Source of the DNA: Thelonectria olida
Taxonomy: Eukaryota; Ascomycota; Sordariomycetes; Hypocreales; Nectriaceae
Reading direction: 5' to 3'
Length of the DNA: 64,000 bases
Assembly: GCA_020736575.1 (NCBI GenBank)
Contig: JAGPYM010000005.1
Location: 2,170,001-2,234,000, forward strand
The translations under genes and the position numbers were made by a program. The notes beneath the pieces were generated by a model. The model did no database searches and was not told the DNA's origin. It worked only from the letters and a program-made list of their open reading frames with translations. This document shows, one piece after another, positions 11,366-23,799 of the stretch (the first letter of the stretch is position 1; each line of letters begins with the position of its first letter).

Positions 11366-13957
11366 ACTGCCGCGTTGACGAGGGCAAGGGGTGGGAATGA
11401 TGTGGTGAGGCCGCTTCCAATTATTGCATTTGGTGGTGAAGGGAGGATGAGGGAACTGATAAAGTACCAGCCCTAAGGCATCTGGAGTTACTTGCCAATG
11501 CTGCAAGTCGGGAAGCTTGTTTTACTATGGTATGAATTTCATCATTGGAACCTGCTTTTCATTCGCCACCGTGGAGTCACGCCTTGCAGGCACTTCCTAA
11601 ATCAGCTTAGTCAAGCAAGCTACAGAACATAACTCTCTTAAAAGCGGGGGAGGTAGATCAAGTCGATCTAGACCGATCTAGAATGACAAAAAACGCTCCA
11701 GGGATCGGGCCCGAGATACGCCCTATGGGGGATCGCGGTGATTGCAAGGCTTTTGCCGAGGGAAGAAGCCTGAGAAGATATAAGGCTTCACTTAATTACC
11801 TGGCATGTTTTCAAGAAGTTGCGTAAGTTAAGGAGAGCTATACTGGTTTGGGCAAGCTGTTAGGACAAATCTTGCATATGTGCTTTGGTTGGTTAGCAGC
11901 CCATCCTGTGTTGCAGTTGTGTTAAACATCCGCAAGATAAAGGTACCTACCTACCTGGGTAAGCAAGATAACCCATTGGAGACTCACTGTCCACCTTAAA
12001 ATAATATCCTGTCGAGAGAGCTCTATTACAAATAGAGCTTCCGTTTTCTCTCGCACAGACTAACTGACCCTGCATGAAAATTCAATACGTACTGAGCCCG
12101 CTCCCAACCAAAGTTTTAAGAAGAGTCTCTAAAGATATCCTGTGAGAATTTTAGACTGGTGACTTGATCCTTCGCATTCTTTAGACCACCAAAGTCCACG
12201 TTAACCACCCAATCTGGTTCCCCTTCGCCCCGTTTAGACATCTTGCTCTTCCTCAGCAGACAATAATTAATCGCAAAGCCCACAAGGGAGCTCATCCCGA
12301 TGAGTCCACCTCCGGGAATCGGAAGCGATCTCAGTCAAGGCGAAAACAGGGTTCTCAACCCAACTGGCCTTGACTTTGCGCCAGGTAATGTCATCCCGCC
12401 ACCACCCGAGTGAAGAACGAAACAACCGTTCCAAGCGAAATCGCACCAGATTTAAACTTGGGTTATCCCTGCAGCGCTAACGAGTGTGCCGTCGTAACCG
12501 TTGCGACTTTAGAGCGACACTACATACACTCAAGTGCGTTGTCGCGGAGAAGGGCAAGAGGGGTTAACTAGGTACTTAGACGAGCGGACGAGGTACCGGT
12601 CCCTAATCGAGAGGGATGCACTTTAGGCGCAAGACTTGTCCTAGATTCTCCGGAAAATACTGACTTGCTTCGACAAGCGCAATGTGGAATAAAAGTCTGT
12701 CCGTTTTAAGGTGCCGGCCCCTTCTTAATCCTCGGTTAACAATCTCGCTTCCTTTCGGATAACTAAATTACTCGATTTGGTATACGTTAGCAGAACCGTC
12801 AACACATCCGCGATCCTCCTGGTCAATGCTAGTTGATGTCTGAGGCATTGAACAGCACAGCCTTGAGAACTCTGCCGCCCAGTTTGGAAGATGGGATGGA
12901 ATGCAGCCCTCAACTTGAACCAAGACTTCCAGAACGCAGCAACGCACCTTTCACCCACGAGGGATCTAATCCTGTCGTCAAGTTGGTATGTTACTGTAGA
13001 CTGATATGAAGCTATCGGCGACAGCTATCTAAATAGTATAGGGTATTGGTGCAGCAGACCGTAATCTTCAATCTCTCATTATCAACCATCGGCGTGTAGA
13101 AACACCAAGAACCTGTAGAGAAATACATACCCACACACTATGCAGTTTTCGCCTCGTCTTTGCTACTGTTCACTGTGCCCACTGTGCCCACTCTCGCGAG
13201 CAGGATAACCTAAGAGGTCTCCGCTGTGTGGCTGGATAATAAGAAGGAAGAGAAAAGTCTCTCAAGGTACATCTTGCCGACAAGACCAAGTTCTACGGCC
13301 AAACTAAACACGCGACAATGTGAAAACGGGTTGACCTCAACCACAACAGCTTCGGCACCATCTCCTTGTGCAACACCACATAACTAACTATCAGGCTCGC
13401 GCCAAGAGGTAGCACTCTCGCGGTGCCATCTACAATAAGATGTTTAATGATGGGTTTCTGACTATGGAATGCACCTTGCTGGGTATGGGTGCCTTCGCGT
13501 CTACCCCGTCATTCAGGAACATAAGCGTCAAATCATGGTTCCATGCGTACTACTCCCACATGCAGATCAGTGCAAGTCATTTTGAAACAATGTCCCGAAG
13601 CCCTTTCAACTTGTGCCAGGGAGCCATGGCCTGTGGCACAGCTCCCTCCAGGCTCCTATCCAGTCAAATATGCAGATCCGAGTTATCTACACTTCACACA
13701 GAGTTTTGCCCTCGTCCGAGTTCATGTTGTCATCGGGGACCGGATCGGGGACCAGCACGGTCCAGGCGGGGTCTTTCTATCACGTGTGACGTGTCCTTGC
13801 ATCTTGTCTGGCTGACTTGCATAGCGTGATCCAACCTTGGCTTATTGGGTCCTTCGACTGTCCCACCACGTCTTTTCTAACCGTCTCGCATTGCTGTGTC
13901 GAATTCCAATCTTCCTTCAAAAATAAAGACAACAACTGCACAGTCCCGCGATTCACT
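11366..13957. other. Long intergenic region (2.6 kb)
   Basis: Promoter side of both flanking genes, which point away from each other. It has simple CCTACCTA-like runs near 11945-11965 and a small tandem repeat (CACTGTGCC unit) near 13168-13192. No gene, tRNA or transposon was recognised. Confidence 0.5.
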
Positions 13958-16354
13958 ATGGCAGACAGGGCGGCAGGTCAAGACCAGCCGCGTGGAGTCA
14001 GAAGGTCAGAAATTCAGGGCGTGAAATCCTGCATCACATCCGTTCCAGTTGAGATTATCAACCTTGTTGCCGAACAACTCAATCAAGCAGACATCAAGTG
14101 CTTGCTCCTGACCTGCCAGGAGCTTGCTTCTATCCTTCAGCCACTGATGGTGAGACGAGACATCGACGATAAAATATACAACTCTCTTTCCTGGGCTTGT
14201 TACTTCAACCATGTTTCCCTTGGCCGAACCTGCATGGAAATGGGAGCTTTTCCGAATGCAGCGTTCTTCTTGCATCCGTCTCAAGGCCTTCCATTTCAAG
14301 GCAAAGAGAACTGGCCTGACTCATACGAGTCTCGGTTACATCATGACCACTTCGAATTCCCCGTGTACCCGACCAAGAAATTACTGGGCATTCCGTTGTT
14401 CTATCAATCCGAGTGCGCCTCTCGTTCAGCTCTCAGCGTAGCAACCAAACGTGATCATCTTGATATGGTCAAGCTTCTGCTCGAGTTCGGGGCCGATATC
14501 GTCGAAAAGCGTCGAGGAATGCGTCACAATGTGAATGGGTTCACCGCCAACCACCCATCTCGACCGTATGGAGATGCCCGACACTTCTCTCACGAAGTGA
14601 TTATGAGCCATGTCCGATCTGTTCCAGTGGCCGAGGCACTGCTTGCAGCCGGTGCAGCCTACGAGATCAACTATGCAGGTTTCTCGGGATACACCCCCTT
14701 AGAGATGCTTCTTTCCTCGTGCAGCAGATATCGGCTCAGCTTACTACCGGAATTGACAGAACCTGAGCTTCATGCTCTTGTGCGAATCTTTTTGGAGAAT
14801 GGGGCGCAAACGAAAAGAGCAAATGAGGCAGCTGGCCCCTTGCTTGCTGCTATTGCGACCGATTACTTGAGTGTCTTTCAGCTCCTTTTGGAACACACAA
14901 CGATGGATCTTGACAATGAGGACGAGGAACACAGTGCAGTCTTATCCATAGCGCTAGGCGAAGATCAAACGTGTTTCGACGACGACTGTCCGCTGCCCGA
15001 ATCGACTCGAGGTCGAATTCTTACAATGATGTTTGATACCGGCATATCTCCAAATCACATCATTGCTGGCCAAGGGCCACTTCTTCATACCGCAATCATG
15101 AAAAACTCCCATCGATCGGCTCAAGTACTGATTAGTCACGAAGCGGACGTCAACTTCACCGACCCAAGTAATCTGAGCCCTCTGGCAACAGCCATCGCCT
15201 GTTCCGGGCACACAATGGATATCGAGACCGAATTCATTGTCCCTCTTATCCGGGCTGGAGCTGATATCGATCAGCCATCACTGTGGTCCGGTGGTTTCAC
15301 TCCTCTCATGGTTGCGGCAGCGGATATGATCTCCCACAGAATTTTCGAAAATCTCTTGCAATTCGGAGCCAACAGAGGGGCCATTCGCCGCATGTCCCCC
15401 AACGGTTCCTTGACATCTGTCCTTCAATGCATCGTAACAGGACTCCCAAAATCTGATTTCGAGTGGGAAGATGTGGCTGAACGTGGTCTGTACAGTGACA
15501 GTGGCCTCTACAGTCTCAGAAGTGATCCCGATCGTCGCTTTGAACGAGATTCTATCTTTGAACGGCGACGCAAGAATAAGTTTGCCACTTTTATCAGCCG
15601 TGGCATAACTCCCGCTCACTTTTACACCAACGACGGAAGGCATGTCATTAACTGGGCCATCGAGAACCTCTATCAGTACGATCTGGAATGGGCAATAGAA
15701 ACACTACTCCCGCAATATCATGAGAGCAAACTACCTTCAGACACGGAATCTCCGATCTTGACTCTTTTTAGTGTACGTAGGGTTGAAACCTATCTCGCAT
15801 TTGGAACAATACACCAAACTCTACGAATCACTGAGGCATTGGTGAAGAAGGGAATAACAGTCACAACGAAGGACAGGATGGAGGGAGGCGAAACCGTTCT
15901 CCATCGTGTATCTAGGCTGCGTCAAGGCTACCCAGACGAATCCGATTTGGAACTGGCAACAAGTCTCGGGGAACATCTGGACTTTGGACTGGACCTTTCA
16001 AACGAATCTGAGGTATGGAATCTGAAGTTCAAAGCTAATGGTGCACCTCGATTCATGTCCACAACACGACACTGGTCTCGACTGCCTGTGAAGAAGCATA
16101 TGAGCCTGTACGTGGATGCCCGGAATTATGTCATCACGCGAATGATTGAGCTTTTCATGAGGCATGGTGTCGATTTGTATGCCGAAGATGCAAATGGCAA
16201 GACAGCCTTTGAGAGAATCGAAGAGGACATTTTGCTGGGAATTCCGCAGGACCTGCGAGACTTGGGGAGGGAAAAGGAGATTGTTGATTCGAAGATGGCG
16301 AAGTTAAGGGATAAAATAGAAAAGACCGAACTGATAGATGAGGAATGTTTCTAG
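13958..16354 (+). CDS. F-box-like protein with ankyrin repeats
   Basis: One exon of 798 residues. I chose the ATG at 13958 (CACTATGGC, start MADRAAGQ) because the open frame upstream of it looks like leader sequence. Residues about 24-64 (ITSVPVEIINLVAEQLNQAD ... LLLTCQELASIL) fit an F-box, the Skp1-binding helix bundle of SCF ubiquitin ligases. Ankyrin units follow, for example SALSVATKRDHLDMVKLLLE, PVAEALLAAGAAYEINY, LVRIFLENGA, LLHTAIMKNSHRSAQVLIS and FTPLMVAAADMI. They are spread to the C-terminus with degenerate repeats between. No signal peptide or membrane segment was found. The likely role is recruitment of an unknown target to an SCF complex through the ankyrin surface. The F-box call is weaker than the ankyrin call. 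Confidence 0.78.
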   Translation: MADRAAGQDQPRGVRRSEIQGVKSCITSVPVEIINLVAEQLNQADIKCLLLTCQELASILQPLMVRRDIDDKIYNSLSWACYFNHVSLGRTCMEMGAFPNAAFFLHPSQGLPFQGKENWPDSYESRLHHDHFEFPVYPTKKLLGIPLFYQSECASRSALSVATKRDHLDMVKLLLEFGADIVEKRRGMRHNVNGFTANHPSRPYGDARHFSHEVIMSHVRSVPVAEALLAAGAAYEINYAGFSGYTPLEMLLSSCSRYRLSLLPELTEPELHALVRIFLENGAQTKRANEAAGPLLAAIATDYLSVFQLLLEHTTMDLDNEDEEHSAVLSIALGEDQTCFDDDCPLPESTRGRILTMMFDTGISPNHIIAGQGPLLHTAIMKNSHRSAQVLISHEADVNFTDPSNLSPLATAIACSGHTMDIETEFIVPLIRAGADIDQPSLWSGGFTPLMVAAADMISHRIFENLLQFGANRGAIRRMSPNGSLTSVLQCIVTGLPKSDFEWEDVAERGLYSDSGLYSLRSDPDRRFERDSIFERRRKNKFATFISRGITPAHFYTNDGRHVINWAIENLYQYDLEWAIETLLPQYHESKLPSDTESPILTLFSVRRVETYLAFGTIHQTLRITEALVKKGITVTTKDRMEGGETVLHRVSRLRQGYPDESDLELATSLGEHLDFGLDLSNESEVWNLKFKANGAPRFMSTTRHWSRLPVKKHMSLYVDARNYVITRMIELFMRHGVDLYAEDANGKTAFERIEEDILLGIPQDLRDLGREKEIVDSKMAKLRDKIEKTELIDEECF

Positions 16355-17115
16355 ATCGTTGGTTCGTTGACTCCGAGACTCTTCGATCAACTTAATACCC
16401 CTGGTTGAAATTGCGAAACACCCCATGTTCAAACTACGAGGGCAAACATATGCACTCTAGATTCCAGAAGACATGTAAGTAGATTCTGTCTGACAACTGG
16501 AATCGGATACATAATAGCACCCAAGAAGCGTCCCATCGACCAATCGGCTTGTTGTCACTGGTTAATATCAACTTCAAGTTATTACAGCTCTGAAACTTCA
16601 TCACGCCGGTTTCCATGTACCATGAGCCTTTCAAAGAAAACACGGATGTTGAAGCCAGCAAGCAAACAACCAAATAAACGTAACAATTTTCATCTTGTTA
16701 TCTTGGGGACTTTCTCGAAGCATTTGACCGTTCCCTGTGAGAATTTGTTGGAGATTTTCGATAACGAATAGTTACACACCACTAAGGTCTAAAAGAAGAA
16801 AGGACAACTTGAAATCAGGTACACATCTACCAGCAGCCCCCCCACACACACTTGGAACCAACTACCCTAGAACTTAGGCGGACTCCACCGGGTGAGAATC
16901 AGGAGATCTAGCACTCTCCCGGAATCTGAACGTGACACGGAATTGTCCCCAATGCGTACTAGCGGGCGTCGTAGGGTGCAGTTGACATGCTGGGGCCCAC
17001 CCAGTTCGACAAGTCTCTCGCCATGTTCCAGGTGCGCCATCCTATTTACTCAACACACCACCTCCCGAGATCCTGTACTACTTGCATTATCTTATCTATG
17101 GCAGCTTGAAACAAA
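16355..17115. other. Intergenic, upstream of the homeobox gene
   Basis: Contains the 3' flank of the ankyrin gene and the promoter of the homeobox gene. No other feature was seen. Confidence 0.45.
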
Positions 17116-19943
17116 ATGGCCTCTTCTTTACAGTTTAACACCGGGCCAGACGGACTTGTCGTTTCCCCAGTCCGCTTCGCCTTTGACGAGACCTTAGATG
17201 GAAACCCCTACGACATCAACGACCTAACCAACACTCACAGCGAAACCGATGACGGCCTGTTCCAGGATCTCGAACTTTTGCACATGCTGCAGGCCAACAT
17301 TCCTCCTAGCGGTAACTTGATGTTTTCTACCCAAGACTCTTCACAAGGGAACTCAACTACTGGAGCCTCTACTCCTCTTAGCATCGAGAGTCCCTTCGCC
17401 TTTCCCACTGCCCCAACAATCACCTCAAATGGAGCGCCGCCGCCAAAGATCGGATCTAGATTCTCAAGAGATGCCGTCAGGGTGCTACGCGCCTGGCTTA
17501 CCAATCATAGCCAGCACCCGTTCGCAAGTGAGGAAGAGAAGGAGCTACTTCACCGTCAAACCGGCCTCAGCAAGACTCAAATCTCAAACTGGTTGGCTAA
17601 CGCACGCCGCCGTAGCAAAATCCAAAACGTCACTGCTTCTTCAAGATCGCAGCTTCCACCAGCCGACGCAGTTGATATTCCACGAAGACCTGGGACCCCA
17701 GCGTTTGAAATGAATCCGTTGCAACGATGGGTCGACTCTCCTCCCGAGTATGAGCCCGCATCAGCAACTGCCATTGTCCATGCCATAGATGCATGCTCAG
17801 AGACATCCCCAGGCACTCGGAGCCCATACAACCTCCAGAACTCAAATGACGGATCAGGTACCCCACACTCTCGAGCCTCCTCGGCGAGCAGTAGAGCTAC
17901 GTCAAAATCAAGCGGTGGTTCTGTTTACTCGTATGACTCGAGAGATCTGACTGGTCCGCTGAAGGCATTCGGAGGCTCCCACCAACGACGGAAGAAGAGA
18001 GCAGCACAGAAACAAAAGCAAATACATACGAAAACCTCTCTCCTAACTCCTTTGAATACCTTTCAGTGCACGTTTTGCACAGAAACATTTAGGACGAAGC
18101 ATAATTGGCAGAGACATGAAAAGTCACTGCATTTGGCTCTCGAACAATGGGTTTGTTGCCCCAGCGGGCCACGCGAATTGGACTCCAACCGAATATCACA
18201 CTGTGTTTTCTGTGGCGAAGTCGAGCCCGACGATGCTCATCTGTCAACTCACAACTACGCGGATTGTCGAGGGCGGAAGCCCAATGAGCGGATATTTAAC
18301 AGAAAAGACCACCTTGGGCAACACCTCAGACTGGTTCATAATGTCAAGACCAAGGACCTCGAAACACCGCTGTCCCAATGGAAGACAGCTGCCCCAGACA
18401 TTCGATCACGCTGCGGATTCTGCGGAATCGCTATGGACACTTGGGCCTCTAGAGTCGATCACCTCGCCGACCATTTCAAGTCCGGCGATACAATGGCGAG
18501 TTGGAAAGGTGACTGGGGCTTTGATGACGATGTTCTTGCTAGGCTTGAAAACTCGATACCTCCATGTTAGTATGCTAATCTTGATAAAACCAGACTTCGC
18601 TAATGCCTCGACTAGATTTCATTGCTGCAGAACGAAGCACTCCGTTTCCCTTCGAAGCTCGCCATCCGCTCTCCGAGTCTCCCCGAACTGCGTACGAACT
18701 CATCGAGCTCGAGTTGATGCATTTTGTGCAAGTCTACTACGAGCAATCTCGAAGACTCCCGACATCAGATGAGATGCAACTTGAAGGATGTCGTATCATC
18801 TGTGCGTCCGAAGTCTTGTCCCAGCAGGATGATCCAGATCCGTCATGGCTGCGAGACCTCATCATGTCCTCAAACCATCTTGTCCGACAAGCTCGATTGA
18901 GTCCAATGCGAACAAGCGCGGAGAGTAGACTTCAACTTCTCAAGATCATGGGACAGGATAGTCTTTTCGAGTCTTGCCCGCTGGAATCTCAGCTGCGGGC
19001 ATTCGCAGGAGCCGATCAATCGGTCCCTCTGGCCGACCAGGAGCTTCAACAAGAGGCTTCCCGCATCATTCGGAGGATAGAGGACCAGTCGACGTGTCCG
19101 GCAGAATTTATCGCCAATTGGCTGATTGAACTTGCTGGGTCATCGACTGGCTGGCTTCACAGCTTCCGGAAACGTGCGCAGATCCCCTACGGCGAGACAG
19201 GCATGGAGCCGCAGCAGTGGCCTCGGGATTCTTCCAAGATTGATTCCATTATGAAGAACTATAGTGAACTTGAGCGAAGGCTATCAGAGTATGTCGATCT
19301 ACTTCAAGTCCATGGGGTTGTGCCTGATGACGTGAGCCTTCAACGACAGACCCAGACGATCATCAATGGGTTCGAGGATGAAGAATGGAAGCAAGTGGCC
19401 ATTTCCAATGAATCTTGGTTGATGTCGTTCAAGAGAAGGTATCTGGGCGACCCCGGCGGACAACCGAACCAAAACTATGCTCACTTTGCAAGTCCCCCAT
19501 CGGAAAGCTCATGTCGTGGGCTGCACAATCGTGCAGCAATTCTACAAGCCAACGGCCTCAGAACCCGTCAGCGATTTCAAATAATCTTGAGATGGTACCG
19601 ACCATGGTCAAAACCGGGCCCTTCAACCCGCACAATACAAACTTCCATCGCTGGATGGCTGTCGAATTGGCTCGATGGGTGGTAGCGACAATGTCACCGA
19701 ACAACCCCAAACAGCACATACCCACGGACGAGGAGCTTCAGCATCAAGCGAGGTGGATTTTGTACGACGAGTACGCGAGATTACTCCCCAACAGTCTGCA
19801 ATTTGGTTCAATGCTAATTTTGGGTCACTTATAGTGACGACCCCTGGAATTCGACACCAGCTGATACTACCGAATGGCTTAGGCAGTTCAAGATGGATAT
19901 TGGCATACTGAAAGAACCGAATGTCGAGCCAAGTTTGAACTAA
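17116..19943 (+). CDS. Homeobox (KN/TALE type) + C2H2 zinc-finger transcription factor
   Basis: Four exons (17116-18565, 18616-19438, 19537-19770, 19835-19943) join in phase to 871 residues. The introns are 50, 98 and 64 bp. A Homeobox_KN-type domain lies at about 115-169, with the recognition helix SNWLANARRR (Trp159, Asn162). Further on are C2H2-like fingers: FQCTFCTETFRTKHNWQRHE from residue 316 with a following His pair, then CVFCGEVEPDDAHLSTH, and RCGFCGIAMDTWASRVDHLADH. The C-terminal half carries several diverged copies of one helical unit, roughly E-L-x-x-Q/E-A-x-x-I ... D-x-x-W-L-x-x-F. The last copy reads IPTDEELQHQARWILYD ... DPWNSTPADTTEWLRQFK. Such units resemble the CENP-B-like helix-turn-helix repeats seen in other fungal factors of this architecture. 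Nuclear localisation is expected. Targets are unknown. It has no close functional partner in the window. Confidence 0.88.
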
Positions 19944-21218
19944 GGAAACCTGGGCTTAGAAAAGGTATACTGGTGTGATAATAGGAAACTCAAATCCAGT
20001 GACTTGTCATTAGCACAGATGGCCTTTTACGGTACGGCGGTACCCCTACTCTGCCAGCCAACCTGCGAGTTGCCATTTGAAGTGCTACGTTCTTGTAACC
20101 ATGTTTGAATAGAATAGCAATTTATAACATGGGAATCTACAAAGCCATCGTCGATCAATTCCCATTTCCTGGTCCCAAAATAACCTCAGCAAAAGGAGTA
20201 GCTTGCGGCTGCTGGCCAACCACAACCACGGAGTCATTAGTCGAGCATTTGCCATTTGGATTGTGGTTGAGGTGAGTCTAGTTGAGCAGGTATTTAACCA
20301 AAACCAGAGTCAGGTCATTGTCCGACAAGGATTTATTTGAATTGGCAGGTTCCAATCGCCAGGATGCTGGAGAAGACTCCAGGGGAAGGCTGATAGTTGT
20401 AGTCATTCGGCGTGATAGGGGGAAAAGAGTCCGGGCTCAGCTCTTAAGCCGGCTATTCATATATTAATCTGGATTTAAGATTTGCATTTTTAAAAGCTAG
20501 AAATGCTTACAAAGGTAGGAAAAGCTTGACTTTTAGTCACTGGAAGCATTGGATCTTAATATGAGTGCCAGCAACTCACCCCCGAAGGAGCAGACTGCTT
20601 CAACTCGCTCTCAAACAACGTATCGCGAACATTTGTGGGCGGATTGCTACTCATGGCAGTGAGCTTATCGACCTGATCAAGCTGGAGTTCTGCGCGTCTG
20701 TGACGAGTCTTGTGAATAACGGGTCGCCGCTGATTGTGAACATCGAGGGCCGGTGTTTGGGGAGATTTATCAGCTGGCAGCTGCAATTTTACTTGGTGTC
20801 ATTTATAAAGGTCTTGTTGATGGAGTTGTGGCAAATGATTAAGAAGAAAGCCTTTGAACTGCTGATGGATGTATCTGCGGCGCCTGAGTGGTGAATGAAC
20901 GAAGCCAGGTGTTCCCATTTGTATCTAAAGAAAATGGGATCATGAAGGCCGTTTACTACTCAACATGCACGAAGACCGAAGCTTATTTGATTCTGCTTCC
21001 TCGTCATGTTATGCTTATTCATTAAGTGACTGTTTCTTCCCTGCATAGTCTTCATAATTAGTCCCGATGCAATGAGTTGCAGTGCCGCCTTTCCCTTTCT
21101 AGCCCGATCCCGGCCTTCCCGTTGTTAAGACAAATAAGTAGCATGTCCTCAGAGCCACGCAATTTCTCCATCTTGCCCATCAGATGTCAGCCCAACGTAT
21201 CCCAGGTCTTTGATTGTT
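19944..21218. other. Intergenic (1.3 kb)
   Basis: An open stretch at 20565-20894 (plus, 109 codons) has no recognisable family and no convincing start, so it is not called as a gene. Nothing else was seen. Confidence 0.4.
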
Positions 21219-22398
21219 TCACTGAAGCTCGGTTGGTGGCCTAGAGTTCCACGCATTGTCAAGCGGCAACTCGGCGGGATGGGGTACGTGCCCCTCAGGC
21301 TTCGGCGACCATTGCGATCCCTCCATTGCAGCAAGTGCTTCTCGCTGCTGGCGATATTGGCCACCTGTATCGGGGCTCCCTTGGTTATCAGGCTGATAGA
21401 TTGGAGAGTATCCCTGCGGAGGGTTCGTGTATTGCCTCCCGAGCTGTCTTGTCTGAGCATCTTCAGTCTCCACATGGCTAGTAGTTTCTCTTCTCTTCTG
21501 CAAGCGAATGAACCAGATTCCGAAGACTACTAAGGCCAGCAAAGCCAATCCTCCAACGACTCCTCCCACGATAGCTCCGACGGGAGTTTGGATCCAGAGC
21601 CATTCGTGACAGTATCCGCGTCTGCCCCGCTGCCAACAATTCCGTTGGTCCCGTCGGCAGTTGGGCGTGCAGACAAGGTTGTTTCAAAGTCAAGTGTGGC
21701 TGTAGAGGCGGTGGTAGACACGTTGTCTCAAAAACAACCGCGACGTCCGTGACTGGGGTTTCGCTTGTTAAATCATTTGTGAGGCTGTTCTCACCGTCCT
21801 CTGGGGTATTAAATACGTCTAATTCTCCTGAATAGGCGTCAATAGCACGTTGATAGGCCGTAACGCCACCACCTTCTTGACTCTTGATGCCAATCATACA
21901 GGAGCTAAGTCGGTTGTTCCAGTTACTACATCCCGTTGCTATTGTCAACCCTCGATTCCTCGAATGATACGTTATGTTCGGGAAGAAACGTGAAACGTAC
22001 CAACACAACTCGTCTGATGCTAATGAAGCTCCGGGTGCACAAAGAGGATCCGTCTTGGGGTAGCATGTTGTGTACAAAATACTACCGCAGCCAAAGTAAC
22101 CATCCACGTTAGCCTTGCAGCTCGTAGAGGTGCACCATGGCTTCCACGAGCCTAGTTATGCCAACATCAGTAGCTATCGCATACAACCGCGAGTTTGATG
22201 CGGCTGAATAAATAGATAAATCTGCCTACCAGCGAAAGCGAAGTAGCCGCAGGCCACTGCAAACGTGTCTTGTCTGACTGCCAGTTGCCCGCGACGCCCC
22301 CAGTTGTCGTCGAATCCGAAGAGGGGTTTTGCTGTAGTTGACTCGCTCAATACTGGCTCGGCTCTCCGTGGAGCAAGGGTCTCTCGGGCTTCGTGCAT
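21219..22398 (-). CDS. Single-pass surface protein: Cys-rich ectodomain, Ser/Thr-Gly stalk, C-terminal membrane helix
   Basis: My model joins 22230-22398, 22001-22151, 21722-21925 and 21219-21621 (308 residues). The first two introns are firm (GTAGGC...CTAG, 78 bp; GTACGT...GATGTAG, 75 bp). They yield a cysteine-rich head: CGYFAFAG, WCTSTSCKANVDGYFGCGS, TTCYPKTDPLCAPGA and ELCCNWNNRLSSCMIG. The tail is clear: TPVGAIVGGVVGGLALLALV is a membrane helix, followed by basic RLQKRRE and a Pro/Gln-rich cytoplasmic end. The third junction is uncertain. Either a 100-bp intron (GTGTCT...GGGCAG) is removed, or the stalk STTASTATLDFETTLSARPT and onward is coding and two single-base shifts break the frame. 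A signal peptide is expected for this layout but was not found upstream of the chosen ATG, so a 5' exon may be missing. Confidence 0.55.
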
Positions 22399-23179
22399 TT
22401 TACTCGGTCTTGATTGGTCGGTCTTAGGTAGTCGGTCCTGCGTACTAGGACTCAGGATGAGGACGGCAAGAAAGGGAGGCGTAAGTGCTTGAGCAAGATC
22501 GTGAACTCAGAGAGCGCAGAGCTCAGTTACTGATAAGTTCAAAGAAACAATATTCTGAAACCACGGAATAGGTTTCAGGCAATGATTTGGAAGGAGGTGG
22601 CAGGGGGCTTGGCTTTCAACTTAGTCCGCCAGGCTGATTGTCTCAGGGAGACGTGACATGAAGAACTACCAACATGCAAAGGTAGCACGCCGAGACCAAC
22701 CCCAATCCGACACAGCTAACATTCCATTCTTATGATGCATTCCACGTCAAGATATTGGCATATCATGTGAGCCTCTTGTGGTCGAATGGGAACCGATAAT
22801 GCGGACATTAGTACAGCCACCGAGGCCGTTTGCGTTGGGCAGTGCGGCACCTAGTTATCTTCCAGCTGCGCTAGGCGTCGAATTTGGAGGTGTGTAATGT
22901 CTAAGCCGTACTGTTAGTTATTCTTCCCATAACACCACTCAAGCAGTGGAACATCGTACAATTGCAGCAGAAGCTCCCAGGATTAACATTAAGACGATGG
23001 CACAAGGTGCATACCTCACCTCAAACTCTTCACTCCTTCAGTCACTATTATGGAAGCCAACCCGGCCATATAACCTAATATGCTCCCACACGGCTTATCA
23101 GCCGCCCTTCAACTGGGTTCTTAGTGCGTACTTCGTCCACCGCAACTCTCCTCGCTCCGTCAGAAGTCATCGCCCGGGG
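22399..23179. other. Intergenic
   Basis: No gene is supported. The 5' end of the kinase-fold relic on the right may reach into it, but I could not recognise it. Confidence 0.35.
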
Positions 23180-23757
23180 AAGATGCAACACCCACAGTAC
23201 CAAAACAGCCTAGTACACTCTCTAGTGACATTTGAGAGTCTTGGAATGGTTTTGAAATATGGCGAGGACTCTAGAGTGACCGCTGCTGAAGCCTAGTATC
23301 TTGCGGCTCTTTGCCGAGTGGCCCGAGTCTTGCCGCAGGTTCCTGTTCCCGAGATCTCCGGTTGGGCTCGAGATGGAAAATTTGTTGTTGTATATGGAGC
23401 TGGCGCCGGGCGTCCCAATTGTGCAGCGATGGGACTCCCTGTCTCGGACAGAGAAGCCTGGCGTTTGTGAGGAACTAAAATCGATGATCTCTGCGTTGGG
23501 TAATCCACGCCAAATGCCCGACGATCATTGTCGGTAAGCTGTGTAATGCGTCTGTTGACCCTCCAAGTTGTGCACTAAATACTCGCCTATCAACCTATGT
23601 AGGTGGTCAACGGCGGGCCGCCTGGGTGCATCTTTGGGACGGAGAACTCAAACTGACTCCCTCGTGTTGGTCCATTCTTTTCCGTTCCAGCGTTTCACAA
23701 TTGGATCACAAAGTTTTTCCAAAAAGCCATGCAAGGTGCATTATCTGGGTACTGATT
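23180..23757 (+). pseudogene. Relic of an APH-family (kinase-fold phosphotransferase) gene
   Basis: Broken pieces follow the order of fungal phosphotransferase-family proteins. GMVLKYGEDSRVTAAEA stands where the ATP-lysine strand and VTEAEA helix are expected. A TAG follows, then VARVLPQVPVPEI. Then, after loss of about two bases in a TATAT run near 23388, YMELAPGVPIVQRWDSLSRT and EELKSMISAL continue in another frame. Finally VVNGGPPGCIFGTENSN, a stop, and VPAFHNWITKFFQKA. At least one nonsense codon, one frameshift and two later stops are present, and the catalytic loop (HGD...N) is absent. The mobile element lies immediately to the right. I am fairly sure of the family and of its being broken. 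Confidence 0.6.
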
Positions 23758-23799
23758 CTGCCATTGTCTTTTCTGCTATTAGTATTCCATTCATAGGAT

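Noticed and set aside
20565..20894. 109-codon open frame, hydrophobic and Leu-rich
   Set aside because: No family, no good start context and no support from neighbours. Left as intergenic.
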